Source of the DNA: Neoscytalidium dimidiatum
Taxonomy: Eukaryota; Ascomycota; Dothideomycetes; Botryosphaeriales; Botryosphaeriaceae
Direction of reading: 5' to 3'
DNA: 64,000 nucleotides
Assembly (NCBI GenBank): GCA_037367355.1
Contig: CM074696.1
Span: 2,604,001 to 2,668,000, forward strand
The position numbers were made by a program, and so were the translations under genes. Below the pieces are notes generated by a model that was given only the letters and a program-made list of their open reading frames with translations, ran no database searches and was not told the DNA's origin. Shown here piece by piece: positions 23,190 to 35,436 of this stretch; the first letter of the stretch is position 1; every line of letters begins with the position of its first letter.

Positions 23190-23770
23190 TAGTACGTCGA
23201 TACTAGCAGATGGATAGGTTGGGATGGGGAAAAGCGAGTGTTGGGTCCACGGAGTGTTAGTTGCGAGGCATTGCTTCAACCAGGAGCAATCGTAGGGTTT
23301 CGAGGTTGACCTTGATATTGTCCTACACGCGGTCCCTCCCATGCGGATTAGATAAAGTGTGCAGATACTCCTCAATCTGCGCGTTAGCATTCTAGATTAC
23401 TTCTTCTTGATATTGATCATTCTTGAGCTCTCCTGCTAGCTCCCCATTAATGATGAATGCACCTGGAAAGGTTTGGACGAAATACTTGGCTATTGCACGA
23501 CTGGTCCCGCATTCGTAGACAGGGTTGGATGGTGGCCATAGGTCGCCTGTCACCCTTCTCGCTTTCTCTCATATTCTCCTCATTCTCCATTTTCTTTTAT
23601 AGGCAGTACCGTGACAGGTATGCTGGTAGCAAAAAGAGGGGCCAAACATGATCCCCGTCACGGTAGTGTTGGAGACAAATGGATCAAGGACGAGGATGGA
23701 AAGGACAGCGATTTCCTGGAAATATTGACTGATCTTGTCATGAATGCTCGTAGACAAGCTCCAAGCGGAG
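23190..23770 (-). pseudogene. Decayed coding relic, family not identified
   Basis: The minus strand reads as protein in one frame with scattered stops. From about 23750 to 23650 it gives STSIHDKISQYFQEI, VLDPFVSNTT and GIMFGPSF. After a probable intron (GTACTG to GTGACAG) it gives GDLWPPSNPVYECGTS, AIAKYFVQTFPGAF, INGELAGELK, a TAG, NAQIEEYLHTL, PHGRDRV, a TAG, DNIKVNLETLRLLLVEAMPRN and a TAA. The two TAG codons and the TAA fall where CAG or CAA would restore continuity, which is what RIP produces. I cannot name the family. The composition (charged, amphipathic, no long hydrophobic runs) suggests a soluble enzyme. The next 630 bases up to 24400 show no gene. Confidence 0.5.
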
Positions 23771-24400
23771 TTGAAAGGGTAGGCGGAACAAAGAAAACGC
23801 GGGATGATGGATGCTTAGAAGAACGAAAACGGGTGGCGGACGCGGAACCGGATAAGAAGTATGGAAGTCCTTGTTACGTTATCTCGATTGTTCTCTATGA
23901 TAGGCGAGGAAAAAACGTCGGAGGTGGCTCCGGAAGATTCTTAGATGTGGACTGCAGCCGATTTCGTCAAGGGGGATAATAATGCAGGGAATGCTTAAGC
24001 CAATGAGGTACAGAACCGCTAAAACTTTTCTGTCTCAGGTGCGAGCTCCGTACCGACATACTTTCGGGTCGGCGGAAATTGAGAACATGTGAATGGAGTT
24101 GCTCTCCGCATATTCGGTGGAAGACGATATCCGCTTAGCTACTTACAATTCATCCTTCGTTGGCCAGGGCCGGTAATTCCAGATTTGTGGTATCTATTTC
24201 ATCCATAACGCCGCTGGTAGGTAGCAGAGAAATAGCTCGCGGAGAAAAATAAAACCAGGTGCTGAACGACAGAAGCAGAACAGAGGTCGTGTCATCGTGA
24301 AAAGCAGCTTCACGGGCTCATTTCCACATCAACGCTGTGCGGCCGTGAGAAAGGTCGAAGGCGGCCCAAGACTCACCTGTTACTATGGACCGCCATGTGG

Positions 24401-25934
24401 CTATGGGAACGACTTCGGATCACCCAACATGCCTCCCACGCTCATTGAATCCGTACTGTCACCCTGAGCTCTCAATGTTTCTCCATCGAAATCTCGGTCG
24501 CGCGGCGTGGTCGATATCATAATCCTATCCAAATCAAGAGACGACCTCTTTGGTGTGACGAGGGTGGGAGGTAATGGACAGTCGATGACAGGCTCCGTGT
24601 TAGATCGAGGTCTTCGGGGACTAGATGTAGGCTGTTGCTTTCCTCCTTCAGCGCTGCTGTCGGACTCGTTGCTGGCATAAGGTGGCTTGAACCACGGCTG
24701 CCGTGGAGCAATTTGTGTCTGCTGATAGTATGGACTGAGCTGAGCCCTGTCGGTCTTCGTGATCCAGTGTATGACCAGAACGCCGAGGATGACTGTCGTT
24801 TTGCCGAGTTAGCAGTCTGCACCATAGCAGTAGGCACCCCACAAGAGACGCTAAAACTCTGATGGGGTGTATTCCGACAGAGAAATATAAGCGGAGAAAT
24901 ACAAAATATGGCATAAGCACCGGAGAAACGGTGAAAGGAAGAACATTCACAGTTGTTATGTTGACCGGGCTAAACAAAAAGTCGGCCGGTAATCTTACGT
25001 ACCGTCAAGATTGCAGGAAAGAAAACAGATCCAGCTTGGCTCTCCATCCATGAGCACAAGAATCGTCAGGTTGATAATCGTTACCACCAATGTCATACAG
25101 GAGCCGCTGAAGGAGCGGTAGCCAACGTGGCGGAGTGTCGAACATCGCCCTCCTCTGTAGGAATACAGGCGGCGGAGTGCAATGAGGAATAAGAGTGTTA
25201 AGTAAGCCTACAGAAGTCAGGAATGCTTAGATAGACGAGCAATGATGGCGTACATTCACCGCGACGTCAAAAGAGATCAAAGGAACAAGACCAATTTCTT
25301 TGACCCCCACTATGCAAACTCCCTCGTCGTCTATGTAGGCGAACCGGCTGTCGTACAATTAGTGGACAGAGCAATCATGTGTTTGTGGGTGAACCTACTA
25401 GACCGCATTCAGGATGAATATGGCAACATAAGGTATGACCATTGCGAACGTATTGACCCGATACAAATTGTCCTTCATCCGTGGTTTTCTCGAGCCGCGG
25501 ACTATGTGAACTCTTTCCACGAGGAAGAAGTAAATGGATATTTTGGTCATCAAGTAAATGCTAAGGCCTGATGAATCATTAATGAGTGATTGTTGTGGTT
25601 TCCACAGCTGCCTTACATAAAATGATGGCCCCGTCGCAAAGAGCGTGGGAGGCATTTATTCCCACGTCTCTGTAAACAGCGGTAACGAAGACGAAAATGA
25701 ATGAGCTTGTATAGATCTGCAATGGAGTCAACTTCCGTGCGCAGACAGACAATAGCTTGGCAATCCTACCGACACCACCAGGAAAAAGGTCAACGGTAGG
25801 CTCGTCGAGATCTTGGTATCCTGCACCCGTCGAAGTGTGCAGATGGCGATGATTGCAAGGCCTATGAGTGATACGAACATGCAAGCGATCTTGCCACCAA
25901 GGGGCACTTGGACATCCCTCATGGATTCTGGCAT
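24401..25934 (-). CDS. Seven-helix integral membrane protein with long cytoplasmic tail
   Basis: Six minus-strand exons (25934-25770, 25716-25617, 25567-25399, 25347-25254, 25207-25003, 24792-24401) join into a 374-residue protein. All junction phases agree. Introns 1-4 are 46-53 bp; intron 5 is 210 bp. Seven hydrophobic segments can be counted: IACMFVSLIGLAIIAICTL; the SLPLTFFLVVS-IYTSSFIFVF pair region; SIYLMTKISIYFFLVE; FAMVIPYVAIFILNAV; LVPLISFDVAVNAYLTLLFL; CMTLVVTIINLTILVL; and a last one ending LGVLVIHWIT. The segments FFLVERVHIVRGSRKPR and DGEPSWICFLSCN match a recurrent family of fungal receptor-like proteins, usually annotated only as integral membrane proteins. The roughly 110-residue tail is Ser/Pro-rich with several RxxS-like sites. 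This topology is GPCR-like, but no ligand is known. ATG 25934 is the first in-frame Met; the frame is open a little further up. Confidence 0.75.
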
Positions 25935-27463
25935 TCTGATGGCGGCTTTTGTCTTGTCGACGTGGTCGGCAGACGGAGGGGGGTATAAGAGCAAGAACAG
26001 GCATACGTACGCGCGACGCGAGGGCGGACGGCAAGATGACTTTAAGAGGCAGATCGGCGGCGACAGACCGGCATGTAGTTAAACTGGAGGAGTCTCTCTC
26101 AACGCCGCAGCCAGACGGCGAAATTCGCGGTCAATCCAAAAACATGGAAAGCTACGGGACGCAGCGGGATTTCGGAAGAGGTCAGCCTCGCGCGGGAGCA
26201 GAGCTCTGGAGCGGCTAATGTTCCCCGGGGCAAGGTTTTGGCTTTGCAGGGACAGGCCAGCCCTCGGGCAGACCACATCAACTGCGACGAGCCCGCGGGG
26301 TATAAGCTTCAATCGCCCTTTGGCCACCAATCAACGAATACAGAAGTCCGATCGGCTGTCGGTGAGCTTCCCAGCGGACCCGCAACGAAGTCCATCTGCA
26401 CCTTGAACTACACGCCTCGACCAGGGTCTTTCCGTAACAACACGGCCCGCTCCTGCTTTGAGGCGAGATCCAGCGAATCTGAAGTCGCACAGCAAGTCCT
26501 GGAGCCCGTAGGCGAACGTTGCTTGTATCTACCGCGGGCAGCACTTCAAGACCGGTCTCCCCTCATGCAGCTGTAGACATGCTTATCTGCTACCCGCCAT
26601 CAATAGGATTCACGGGAAAATGGAGTACTTCGGATATAATTCATTATTCCAGCTCTGGGGCGAGAGAGACCGGTATTCGCAGGCAAAAGGAACGGCTTAG
26701 TAGGAAAAAAAAATCTGGACTGGTAAACAACAATGTGGATATGGCTGGCAATCGGCCAAGCACGCGATTTCATCGTCATTACGCGATAAAGGAATTCTTA
26801 AACTTCTTGATCTTGTCGCCAAGACTCGGCATATCCGAGGAAGTTCTCGCTGAGGCAGACAGTAAGAATCATGCGCCGGCAGACTGGTCGAAAGATTACC
26901 GAGATCAATCAACGGACACCAAAGAGAAGCGGCTGCGGGTGAATGACCGATCAAGGCTGAAGGAGAAAGGATGCAAAAGGTGAGCCTATGGGAGCGGGGC
27001 CTTCATTTCGTTCGGCGGCCACATGACGCAGGTGTCAACATGGCTCTCGTTCATTGGCGCGGTAGAATTCCTGTAGGTTTGAATTGTCCCCAGCAAAAAC
27101 AAAGTATCAAAGACTTTAGGCTCCCCCACCGGCGCTCGATGGAGAAAGAGGTTGCGCAATATGCAAAAGCTTGTGAGAGGCAAAACGAAGAAGGCTTGAG
27201 GGGCCAAAGGTAAAGTAAGTTAAAGTTCAGAATTCCATGTGCACTCAGACAGCTTGGAATGACTATTTGTCCCTCACCGCGCCCTCGAGACGAGCGAGCT
27301 GTATGGCGAGGGGCGATGCGAGAAGGATCAATTTCATGCAGAAGAAAGGAAATGCAGCCAGCCAGCATTAGAGATATCTCTGCTGTGAGCTGCATGACTG
27401 GAAAACTGTCCGGTCGATCGCTGAGGGCAATCGGGGAGCGGGACGCCCCGCCGCCTTTCACCC

Positions 27464-27498
27464 CACTGCCCACTGCCCACTGCCCACTGCCCATTGCC
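27464..27498. repeat. 7-bp minisatellite, unit CACTGCC
   Basis: Four perfect copies followed by one copy with a single change (CATTGCC). Confidence 0.9.
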
Positions 27499-27952
27499 AA
27501 ACCTCCGCCCACTGTCCTATCTCTGCTCAAGCGCGAGGCACGCTATCGACACTCTGCGAAGCTTGCGAGAACGACCCAATAGCCTGCTATTCACACGGCC
27601 TGTGAGTAATCCTCACTGCGGAAGAAGATCTAGGACCGACGATAGTTCTGCAGTGACTAAGGCGGCGTGACAGATGAGAAATGACGACCCAAAACGGTTA
27701 AACAGTGGCGATACCGGAGCGCGACTCGCAACGATGACGGCAAGCCAGGCACAGACAAGGAAACGACGGCACACGCGGTGGAAGAGCAGCCGCTCACTAA
27801 GGGCGTCTGCGAAGGTAGAGATCATCGCGAGTAGTGGGGAGTCATGGTGTTCGAGGCTATGGACTATGAAGGCGAACAGGCAGCGATGGAAAGAATGGCA
27901 AAGTTGCGGCGGCGATGATGGCGCCATTTTGCGGCGTCTCGACGGGAGAAGA

Positions 27953-27987
27953 TCTGGACTCTGGACTCTGGACTCTGGACTCCGGAC
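27953..27987. repeat. 7-bp minisatellite, unit TCTGGAC
   Basis: Four perfect copies followed by one with a single change (TCCGGAC). Same period and copy number as the repeat about 460 bases upstream, but a different unit. Confidence 0.9.
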
Positions 27988-28171
27988 TCTTGGATTTTGT
28001 GATTGCGGCTGCCGAGTTGCCGCGGAATGACGCACCGACCGCCCCAAAATCTCACCTTGGCTCTCTCATCTTTTTTTTTTTTTTCCCTTTGCTCTCCTTC
28101 GCCCTCTTGTTCGCGCCCTCCTTTCGCAAACGTAGCCGCCGAGCAACCATCTGGAGGAATTCCTAGGCAAC

Positions 28172-29114
28172 ATGGACGTCGAGAACAAGGTCGATAACGA
28201 TGCGCCAGACCTTGGGCAGGTGGCCGCGGCCAAGAAACCCAGCAGCTCTCTTGCCCGGCGATTGACCGCGGAGCTCAGTACCGATCACGTGGATCTTCCG
28301 CTCTTGGCCTGCTGTCTCTGTTCTGGTTTGACTGACAGCACGCTGTACAACGGTAAGCATTTGGCATCTCATAGACTTACCGAAAGGAATTGCAGCCTCT
28401 GAGCGGGAGCTAACTGATTGCCGAATAGCATACAGCACTTTCGTGTCCATGCAGACCGGTAGGGGATTACGTCCACAGCCCACGTTGATGACATGTTCGT
28501 TCTGAGTGTCGGTAGGAAACACAATCTTCGTCGCGCTTGGTGCTTCTCACCAGAACACCAAGCCGTATGGCTGGGCGCGCTCGCTGTGCTCCATTGGCTT
28601 CTTCGTCATGGGCTCGCTCTTCTTCAGCCGTATGAGCGCGCTGCTGGGCCCCAAGCGCCGAGGAACGCTTACCTTGTCGTTCTTCATGCAGTCGGCTTTC
28701 ATCATTATCGCCGCCGCCATCGTCCAAGGTGGCGCCATCAACGGCTCAGTTCCGCAGCCCTCCGCCAGCGCCTCCACAGTCCGCTGGAACGAGCTGGCCC
28801 CGATCGCGCTGCTGAGCTTCCAGTCTGCCGCTCAGATAGTGAGCAGCAGAACTTTGGGCTTGAGCGAGGTCCCTACCGTTGTCGTCACTAGCCTTCTCTG
28901 CGACCTCATGAGCGACACCCAGTTGCTCGCGCCTCCCTTGGCAAACGTGAAGAGGAATCGCAGACTGACTGCATTCGTTCTCACTCTGGTCGGTGCCATT
29001 GCTGGTGGCTGGATATCTAAAGGCACCGGGGGCGTTGAGTACGCATTATGGGTTGTTGCAGCCATCAAGCTGGTCATTACCCTGGCCTGGCTGCTGTGGA
29101 AGGAAAAGCCGTGA
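28172..29114 (+). CDS. DUF1275 (YoaK-like) membrane protein
   Basis: Three exons (28172-28352, 28429-28458, 28516-29114) with introns of 76 and 57 bp give 269 residues. The middle exon is only 30 bases, and phases fit throughout. The family signature is clear across the junctions: GLTDSTLYNAYSTFVSMQTGN then TIFVALGA. About six to seven hydrophobic helices follow, including SLCSIGFFVMGSLFF, SAFIIIAAAIV, LAPIALLSFQSAAQI and VVVTSLLCDLMSD, and the end reads LVITLAWLLWKEKP. DUF1275 proteins are common in bacteria and fungi. They are small multi-helix membrane proteins with no established activity; a transport role is often supposed. The protein is full length for the family (about 220-270). ATG 28172 begins a hydrophilic leader of about 45 residues. 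Confidence 0.88.
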
Positions 29115-32100
29115 AGGGGCGGAGAGAATTGTTGGATAAAGATGACTGCGAATGTGCGGCGTATATATTGGTGGTCAATAGGTCTCGGGAGAATCCAGGA
29201 CTAAGCGGACGGATAGACGGCGGCGCGGCATGGCATGCTTGAGGCCACAACGGTAACGATGATTCTTCGCTGCCCAGCCAACAAATCATCAGTTCAATGT
29301 TGGCTATTACAATTGATTGCGGGGCAGCTATGAGACGCCCTTCATGGCCGTATCACATTTACGCGAAGTCCAGCCATTCGGAGTCATACGCCCAAACTAT
29401 GCCAATTCGAATGAGCAATATCGTCTTCAATTCGCTTCCTTGTTCGCTTGCGGCAATTACATTGCTTTCTCCCTTGAACCGAATTACGCCGCCGCTGCCG
29501 TCGCCTCCCGGTAGACTCCGGTAGGATTCCATGGAGGGCAGCCAGTGTTCAGTTCACAAGGCGAAAAGGCCGCTGCCCCGTCAAAGATACAGTAATTTCG
29601 CGGTTGTTCTTCTCTGCGACAGGCAGCCTTGGCGCGAAGTGCGCGAGGCGTCATGATTGGACCGATCGCGTCTCGCATCTCCATATGCAAGTGGGACCCG
29701 GGGAAAACCAAACGGCGTTCCCACTTTCTATTTGCGAGATGATAGAAGTGGCTGCGGCGCAAGACGACGTCGAGACATGCGAGGGTGTAATACTCCACAT
29801 CTCTCATGGGAATACTAATGGGACTGGGCACGGTGCCCCTGCATGGCCCGTCCATCGAAGGATCACGCCTGGCGGGGTTGTGTGCCCAAATATCGTTCTC
29901 TGGAGGATGAACACTGCACAGTTCGCCAGTTCATCCATATGACGAATTCATCGGAGCAATCGTCCATCGCAGAACGATGCGTTTGTCATCAGTGCTCTCG
30001 ATACTTGTGGGTTGAAGTTATTCGAACGACTTCCCCTGCCTTCTCTTGCATTCAGAGTACAGTGTGGCAGTTCCAGCGGTTCCTGCGGCGCAGCTGAGCG
30101 GGGCGGGGCCCGTTGGACAGCGGAGCGGGGTTGAAGAAAGCTAAGAGTTTCCATGCTCTGCTTAGTCGCGTAGCATCGCGAAGTCTTTTCTTTGCTGCTG
30201 GTTCGTGTTCGTCTCGGGGCTGGCTGTGCAGGATCCATATTGTCCAGTCGGCAGCTAGCGACTGAGCACATGGTGCGGCTCCGCTGCTTGGACCGGCTCT
30301 GTGCTGATGTCACGGGGGCATGAGTGACCGGCGCGGAATCGGGATGTGTGCTCCGCCCCTGTCTGGCACACTCTCTCCCTGCAGGATCGCTTGTGATAGG
30401 CATCGGTTTGTTTCTAACAGAATTACTGCCGCACCGCAGCATCCTCCCGAAAGCACTTTGACCCCACTGCTACCGCCAATACCGTCCGCAGTATGCGCCC
30501 TTACCGGACGCATCGGCAATCGAGAAGTATTTGCTTACCCTTTTAGCTTGGCCAACGCAGTCCAGCTGCATGCTGTGAGCCATGCCCACAGATGGCAGCC
30601 GTGAATGCACGGCTCCTTCCTCGCGTCTAGGAAAGCAAGGGGTTAAATATACAATAGATTGACGGATCTTCAACCTCCCACCGCACCTACAGTACAGCAC
30701 TTGGTAAGATCGCACGTCTTCAGATCTGCTCTTGGCATTCTTACAGCTGCCCGCCTGCCAGCTCCGTCCTGTCCGATCGCGACCGCAGCCAGTGCTTTCC
30801 CGTTATCATCCCGCACTTCCCATGGGCAGACAAGCTCCCTCATGTCAGTCTCGGAGGTTGGCGCCATGCTAAAATCATCAAGCCAGGGTGATGCGTTGGC
30901 CGAAGAACATTCTGTAGGGCTCGTCGAGCGACTGCAAGATTAGACGCGACGCTTCACCAGCACCCAGCCGCAGACCTCATTCTCTCACACACACAGCACG
31001 ATACCAACGCTCGATGCAGATCGCACTTGCAGCGCTCCTGTGACGTGCTGGAATCCCGTTGGTTCGCTGAGCTCTTGGACCCTGGTCATCTACAATTCTT
31101 CTCCATCGATCTCACCGGAAACGCGATGAATGCCAAAACTTTAGACCTACTTCGATCCTGCCGCCCTCCGACTTTCCTTCGTGTTCGCTCACAGACACTC
31201 ACTCCGCACCCCGAAGACAGCGCGGTGTTCCGTCCAATTTTGAATACCGTAAGCCACGCACTTGTGCACATCAGCCAAATTTATGAATCAGGTTGGCATG
31301 TCCATCATTCTAAGTGACGTATGTTGCGGCCCCAGTTGAATGACCCTCTTGCCACGCGTCTCATCTGTGAGAAGCCTTGCTCTTTATCTTCCGCCTTTTG
31401 GACCGAACTTCCCGGCCCTCCTTTCGTAAAAGCTATAGTAAATAGACATGAAGCCCCTCTCTTGGCCATATCCAGAGACAGCTAACACCAACGCCGGTAT
31501 CGCATTCTTGAATTTGGCGTTGGAGGGCTATATATAAGCATTGCATGCTAAACGGCAATTCTCTACATGCGTGGCTAAGAGCAGTCAACCTTCCATATTG
31601 AGGATTTCCAATGCCACAGCAGCACAGTTATGGTGTATCGAGAAAAACATTGCAGCGGTGGCGCCATGAGAGAACGATCGGAAGTACATTGCATAGATTT
31701 GCGGTACCAAGCGGTAGTGCTTACCCTGTGCCGCTTCATTCAAACATACAGATTGCGACACGGGGGGCTCGGGAGCGTGACGGCATCTGCTTGGACCTGT
31801 GGAAGCAAGTCGAATGCCTTGGCCTCCTGTCGTTCGCTTGTGTTCTTCACTGATCCCGAGGAGCCGGTGCCTGGCTGTGCCCGAGTTGTCAGACGGTGTT
31901 AGCCGGTAATTGAAGGAGAGCCAAGCACAATCCCGCATCTAAGCCCTATGTACATACAACATGCTACCTTATGCCACTCGCTTTGGATACCCTCGGCTAA
32001 CGGTCCTATGCATCCACCATCCCTGCTTGTCCGCACCGGGTACCCGCCGCCCGAGCGGGGCCCGTGTGGAAAGGTGGCTCTTCGGCGGAGAATTCCATTA

Positions 32101-32938
32101 CCATCAAACACTACCAACCAGTGAACATAAATTATGTTTGTAGTGGGGTTTTATGTACATAGAACAAAAGTACTGGGCCTTCAAATAAAGTAGCATGCAT
32201 CTTTTTGTTTTAAATCAGTTTTCATGCATGTGTAATGACAAAAAAAAAAAGGAAAAGAGAAAAGAAGGTCCACGAATGTTGTTCTGGACATCAGCAATGC
32301 AAGCCGAGAGGCACGCTGAGCATGCAATAGCCGCATCCTTGGCGGTTGACGACAGCGGATGATACTATTTGATGCACATCGATTGGTGATTATTAGCGGA
32401 TACAAGCTGCGGCGTCGATCCCTGCGGCCTTTACCCTCGCCGTGATCAGGATTTAATCACCCCCTGTCAGATGCAGTTCTTCCCAATGCCGCCAATCCGC
32501 ACCCTCGTGCTATCACGACAGATGGTGGCTTGGGAAGCTAGTCCGCCTGTTGTGGGCCCACTAGGTATATTCTGGCGAACCAGCGCCGTCGCCCAAGCGG
32601 AATCATCGCCGCGTCCCCAACATCATTGCCCAAAACAATTCCAACCCAGCGTCCGCAATTTTACTCATTTTTGTACGCAATGTGATCCTCCATTTAACAG
32701 CAGACCTGATCTCATCTCCCCTCTTGTCTTCAATTGTGTCTGTCTCCAATTTGGCTTTCCACTTGACGCTACAACAGTGTCAATCTCTGGTCAGGACACG
32801 CTACGGCCATTTGCACGCCAACATCCATAGAGGCAAACCGTGCAACGCCCCGGTCGATCTTTCCAAATATCGCTCTGCTTTCACGTTAATGAAGGACTAT
32901 TTACCCTACTGACAGCAATCTTTCCGCTGCCCCTCAAT
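29115..32938. other. Long stretch without a recognised gene
   Basis: About 3.8 kb. Frames up to 164 codons exist (29484-29855 minus, 29948-30442 minus, 31585-31938 minus, 30659-30943 plus), but they overlap antisense partners, show no domain and lack splice support. Around 31430-31540 there is a TATATAAGC-type element. The last few hundred bases are the probable leader of the bZIP gene; the frame is open from 32840, but ATG 32939 is preferred. Confidence 0.4.
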
Positions 32939-33820
32939 ATGACAAGCGCGGTCCTTCAAGGCAGCAATGACGTCTTCGCGGCACGGTTCAACTGCACTGA
33001 AAAAGATACTGGGAGCTGTCAGTTGCCTTCCTATTTCAGAGGTCTGGAAACACAGCATGCTTCCATGGTACCAAAGATACACCACTGGAATATTGGAGTT
33101 GATAGTGCCGATTTCTCAACCTCCAACAACATATTCTTACCAACATCTGGCGAATACCCTGGGCGTGGGGGTTTTCCTCCAAACTTCCTCACGAGCTTTG
33201 AACCACAAATTACGTCTATGCCGTTATTATCAGCACAACCCCCGACATCGTACTCGCAGCAGCATCTCACTGCATCTACTTATTGCGCCTCACCCGGCAT
33301 TCTTCATTCTCACGAATGCGTTGAAGCTCATATCGATGCCGAGAACAAGCTGGATCAGATCTCCATCCGCTCCAACAGCGTTAATCCCAATCAGTCACAA
33401 TGTCCTCCCTCCAAGGACTGCTGCACATCACCGCCTCCTTCTGCGGAAACATCGAAGCGCAAACGCGGGCGAAGTAAGTCCAACAGGGGACCAAACAGCA
33501 ACTGTCGTGGCGGTTTTTCATCACCGCCCACCAAACCATCATCGGAACGCGATTTGTTCCTAGAGCGCAACCGGGCGGCTGCGCATCGCTGCCGACAGAA
33601 GAAGAAGGAATGGGCTGCCCAGTTGGACGAGCGCTGCCGCGACCTTAAAGTGCGAAACCTCTCTCTTGAGAAGGAAGCCGGCCGGCTCTGGCGCGAGGTG
33701 TATGAGTTGAAGAACCTGCTCCTACACCACAGTAATTGCAAATACGGGCCCATCGACACTTATATCGCCAACACGACCGAAACTGTCCACAGTAAGTTCG
33801 TGCTGGACCGCAAAGCTTAG
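32939..33820 (+). CDS. bZIP transcription factor, ATF/CREB type
   Basis: A single-exon 293-residue protein. The first 170 residues are Ser/Thr/Pro-rich and probably disordered. A basic stretch SKRKRGRSK sits near residue 170. The bZIP begins around residue 204. The DNA-contacting block is ERNRAAAHRCRQKKKEW (209-225), with the invariant Asn and Arg of the N-x7-R pattern. The heptad leucines follow in LDERCRDLKVRNLSLEKEAGRLWREVYELKNLLLHH. The segment LLLHHSNC...IDTYI just after the zipper is typical of the fungal Atf1/AtfA-like group, which binds CRE-type sites and acts in stress response, development and secondary metabolism. It lies about 5 kb from the isocyanide synthase pair. Known fungal isocyanide clusters can carry a bZIP regulator, so a link is possible but unproven. 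ATG 32939 follows a poor-complexity upstream frame. Confidence 0.88.
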   Translation: MTSAVLQGSNDVFAARFNCTEKDTGSCQLPSYFRGLETQHASMVPKIHHWNIGVDSADFSTSNNIFLPTSGEYPGRGGFPPNFLTSFEPQITSMPLLSAQPPTSYSQQHLTASTYCASPGILHSHECVEAHIDAENKLDQISIRSNSVNPNQSQCPPSKDCCTSPPPSAETSKRKRGRSKSNRGPNSNCRGGFSSPPTKPSSERDLFLERNRAAAHRCRQKKKEWAAQLDERCRDLKVRNLSLEKEAGRLWREVYELKNLLLHHSNCKYGPIDTYIANTTETVHSKFVLDRKA

Positions 33821-35337
33821 ATCGGCCTTGGTTTTCCCCTCATTCCACGGTATTTTCATAGGTTATATTGATTACTATCGATCTCGTCGTGTGAACCTTT
33901 ATTTTGAGGCAATATTCTGCTCTGGTTTATTTATAATTTGTCATCTGCTTTGATCACAAATGCTATGATGACTTCAAAGTCATCAGGGAGAATGCGCTGT
34001 ACACATTTCCGCCGCTGCCACTGTTCCCATGCCATTCTTCCTTTTTCTCTTTGGAGTTATGCAGGATAGGAAAACTAAATACAGAAGCCGCACTGTAGTA
34101 CAAGACTCGGGTGGTGTAGAAGAATGTTTATTAGTCACAGTGTCATTCCTCAATGCTTAATATAACTACTTCTTGTATGGCTTCTCGATGGCTTTGGTTG
34201 CATGTACATGCTGCGCTAAGAAAATGAGGCCCAATATCTTCCGAAGCTCCTTGTGTACATTCGTGTGTTTAAAATATTAGGTCAGTGGTAGAAAGGGTGG
34301 GCCAAGTGTGCACAGTTCAGAGAGGGCCGCTGGCTAAGCATCGCCACGTAGTCGATGTGGGACATGCAAGCGGGGGCGGCTCGCCCTCCGGCGGCGTGCC
34401 CTGCTGACCTGACATACTCCATGGATAGCATTTGTCTACTATACTATCGATTCCCCTGTGATTAACAGCTAATTCTAATTCAAAAGAAGTCATAACGGGC
34501 AATTAACTGCCGGCTCCGCTGCTCTCCATAATGTTTGTCTTCAACATAGACTGAGCCATGATCAGCTCTTTAGGGGCCCATCAGCACTGCAAGCAGTATG
34601 CTCGAATACGAGGAACTGAGGTAGAAGTGTGAACTAACTTCTCTGTCCATGCAATCCTTAATCCCACTGCCTCAGTCAGAATGTATTGCGCGAATTTCAG
34701 TCTTTCGCCAAGCGAATTGGCAATGATCTCGTTCTCTATACCTGTCTATAGCTACGATGCCCCATTGAACGGTACATAGACTTCAATGGACCAGTCGAGA
34801 CCTTGGGCACCTAGTCAGTCCGTCCATAATATACTGGTGATAAGTTTGGCCGGGTGCAAGCGGATGCGTCTAAGCGACAAGACTATGCCTGATGAAGGTC
34901 ATATGTGTAGCGGTTTTTGAAAGACGACGGCTTCTGCTTTAGGGGTTTCCGGCCATAACCACAATAACGCCTTTGGAATAGGAATAAAATACCTCTACCG
35001 GGAGATAAAAATTATTGAAGCGAATAAGAAAGTACGGGGACGCCCATCCGGGCTCAGGCCAACATAAAAGGAATCCCCAGCGTGGTAATGTAGTTTTCAC
35101 TGCTAATCCATCGAAAGACATAACCTTGACCGTCTCTAGAACACGAGCTTTTACCAAATAGAATGGCGTCTGTGCTTAATATAAAAACTTTGTTCTGCTC
35201 AAAGTTCCACTTTTACGTGTAATGATGGTGCGTGCATACGAGTTTCCCCGCAGCGATGGGGAACACTCACTCTCAAAGAGGAGTTCTGGCACTTAGATTC
35301 AGTATCAAATTGGCACATGGTTTTGAGGGCAAGAAGG
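33821..35337. other. No recognisable gene
   Basis: Downstream of the bZIP gene. A 72-codon minus frame at 34939-35157 looks protein-like in places but has no family. Nothing else is supported. Confidence 0.4.
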
Positions 35338-35344
35338 ATATAAA
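35338..35344 (+). promoter_or_regulatory. TATA box of the Cys-rich peptide gene
   Basis: A TATAAAT lies about 95 bases before ATG 35437, in an otherwise ordinary promoter. Confidence 0.5.
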
Positions 35345-35436
35345 TCGAGAGCTCCTCAGCTAAAAGGAACTCCAAACATCAGCGCAATCTCATTTATCCA
35401 GACATTTCCTCGAAACCCAGCTTAAAGAATTCAGTC

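Larger units (their letters stand above)
25935..28171. other. Gene-poor region
   Basis: This includes the probable promoter of the seven-helix gene (a TATAAGC at about 26301). An 80-codon frame from ATG 26742 on the plus strand is hydrophilic and without a family. Overlapping frames at 27051-27582 and 27613-28047 look non-coding. Two 7-bp tandem repeats are listed separately. The 100 bases before 28172 are pyrimidine-rich, as expected for the DUF1275 gene leader. Confidence 0.4.

Noticed and set aside
29484..30442. Minus-strand frames of 123 and 164 codons
   Set aside because: Low-information composition, no domain, no start context, and overlapping plus frames of similar quality.
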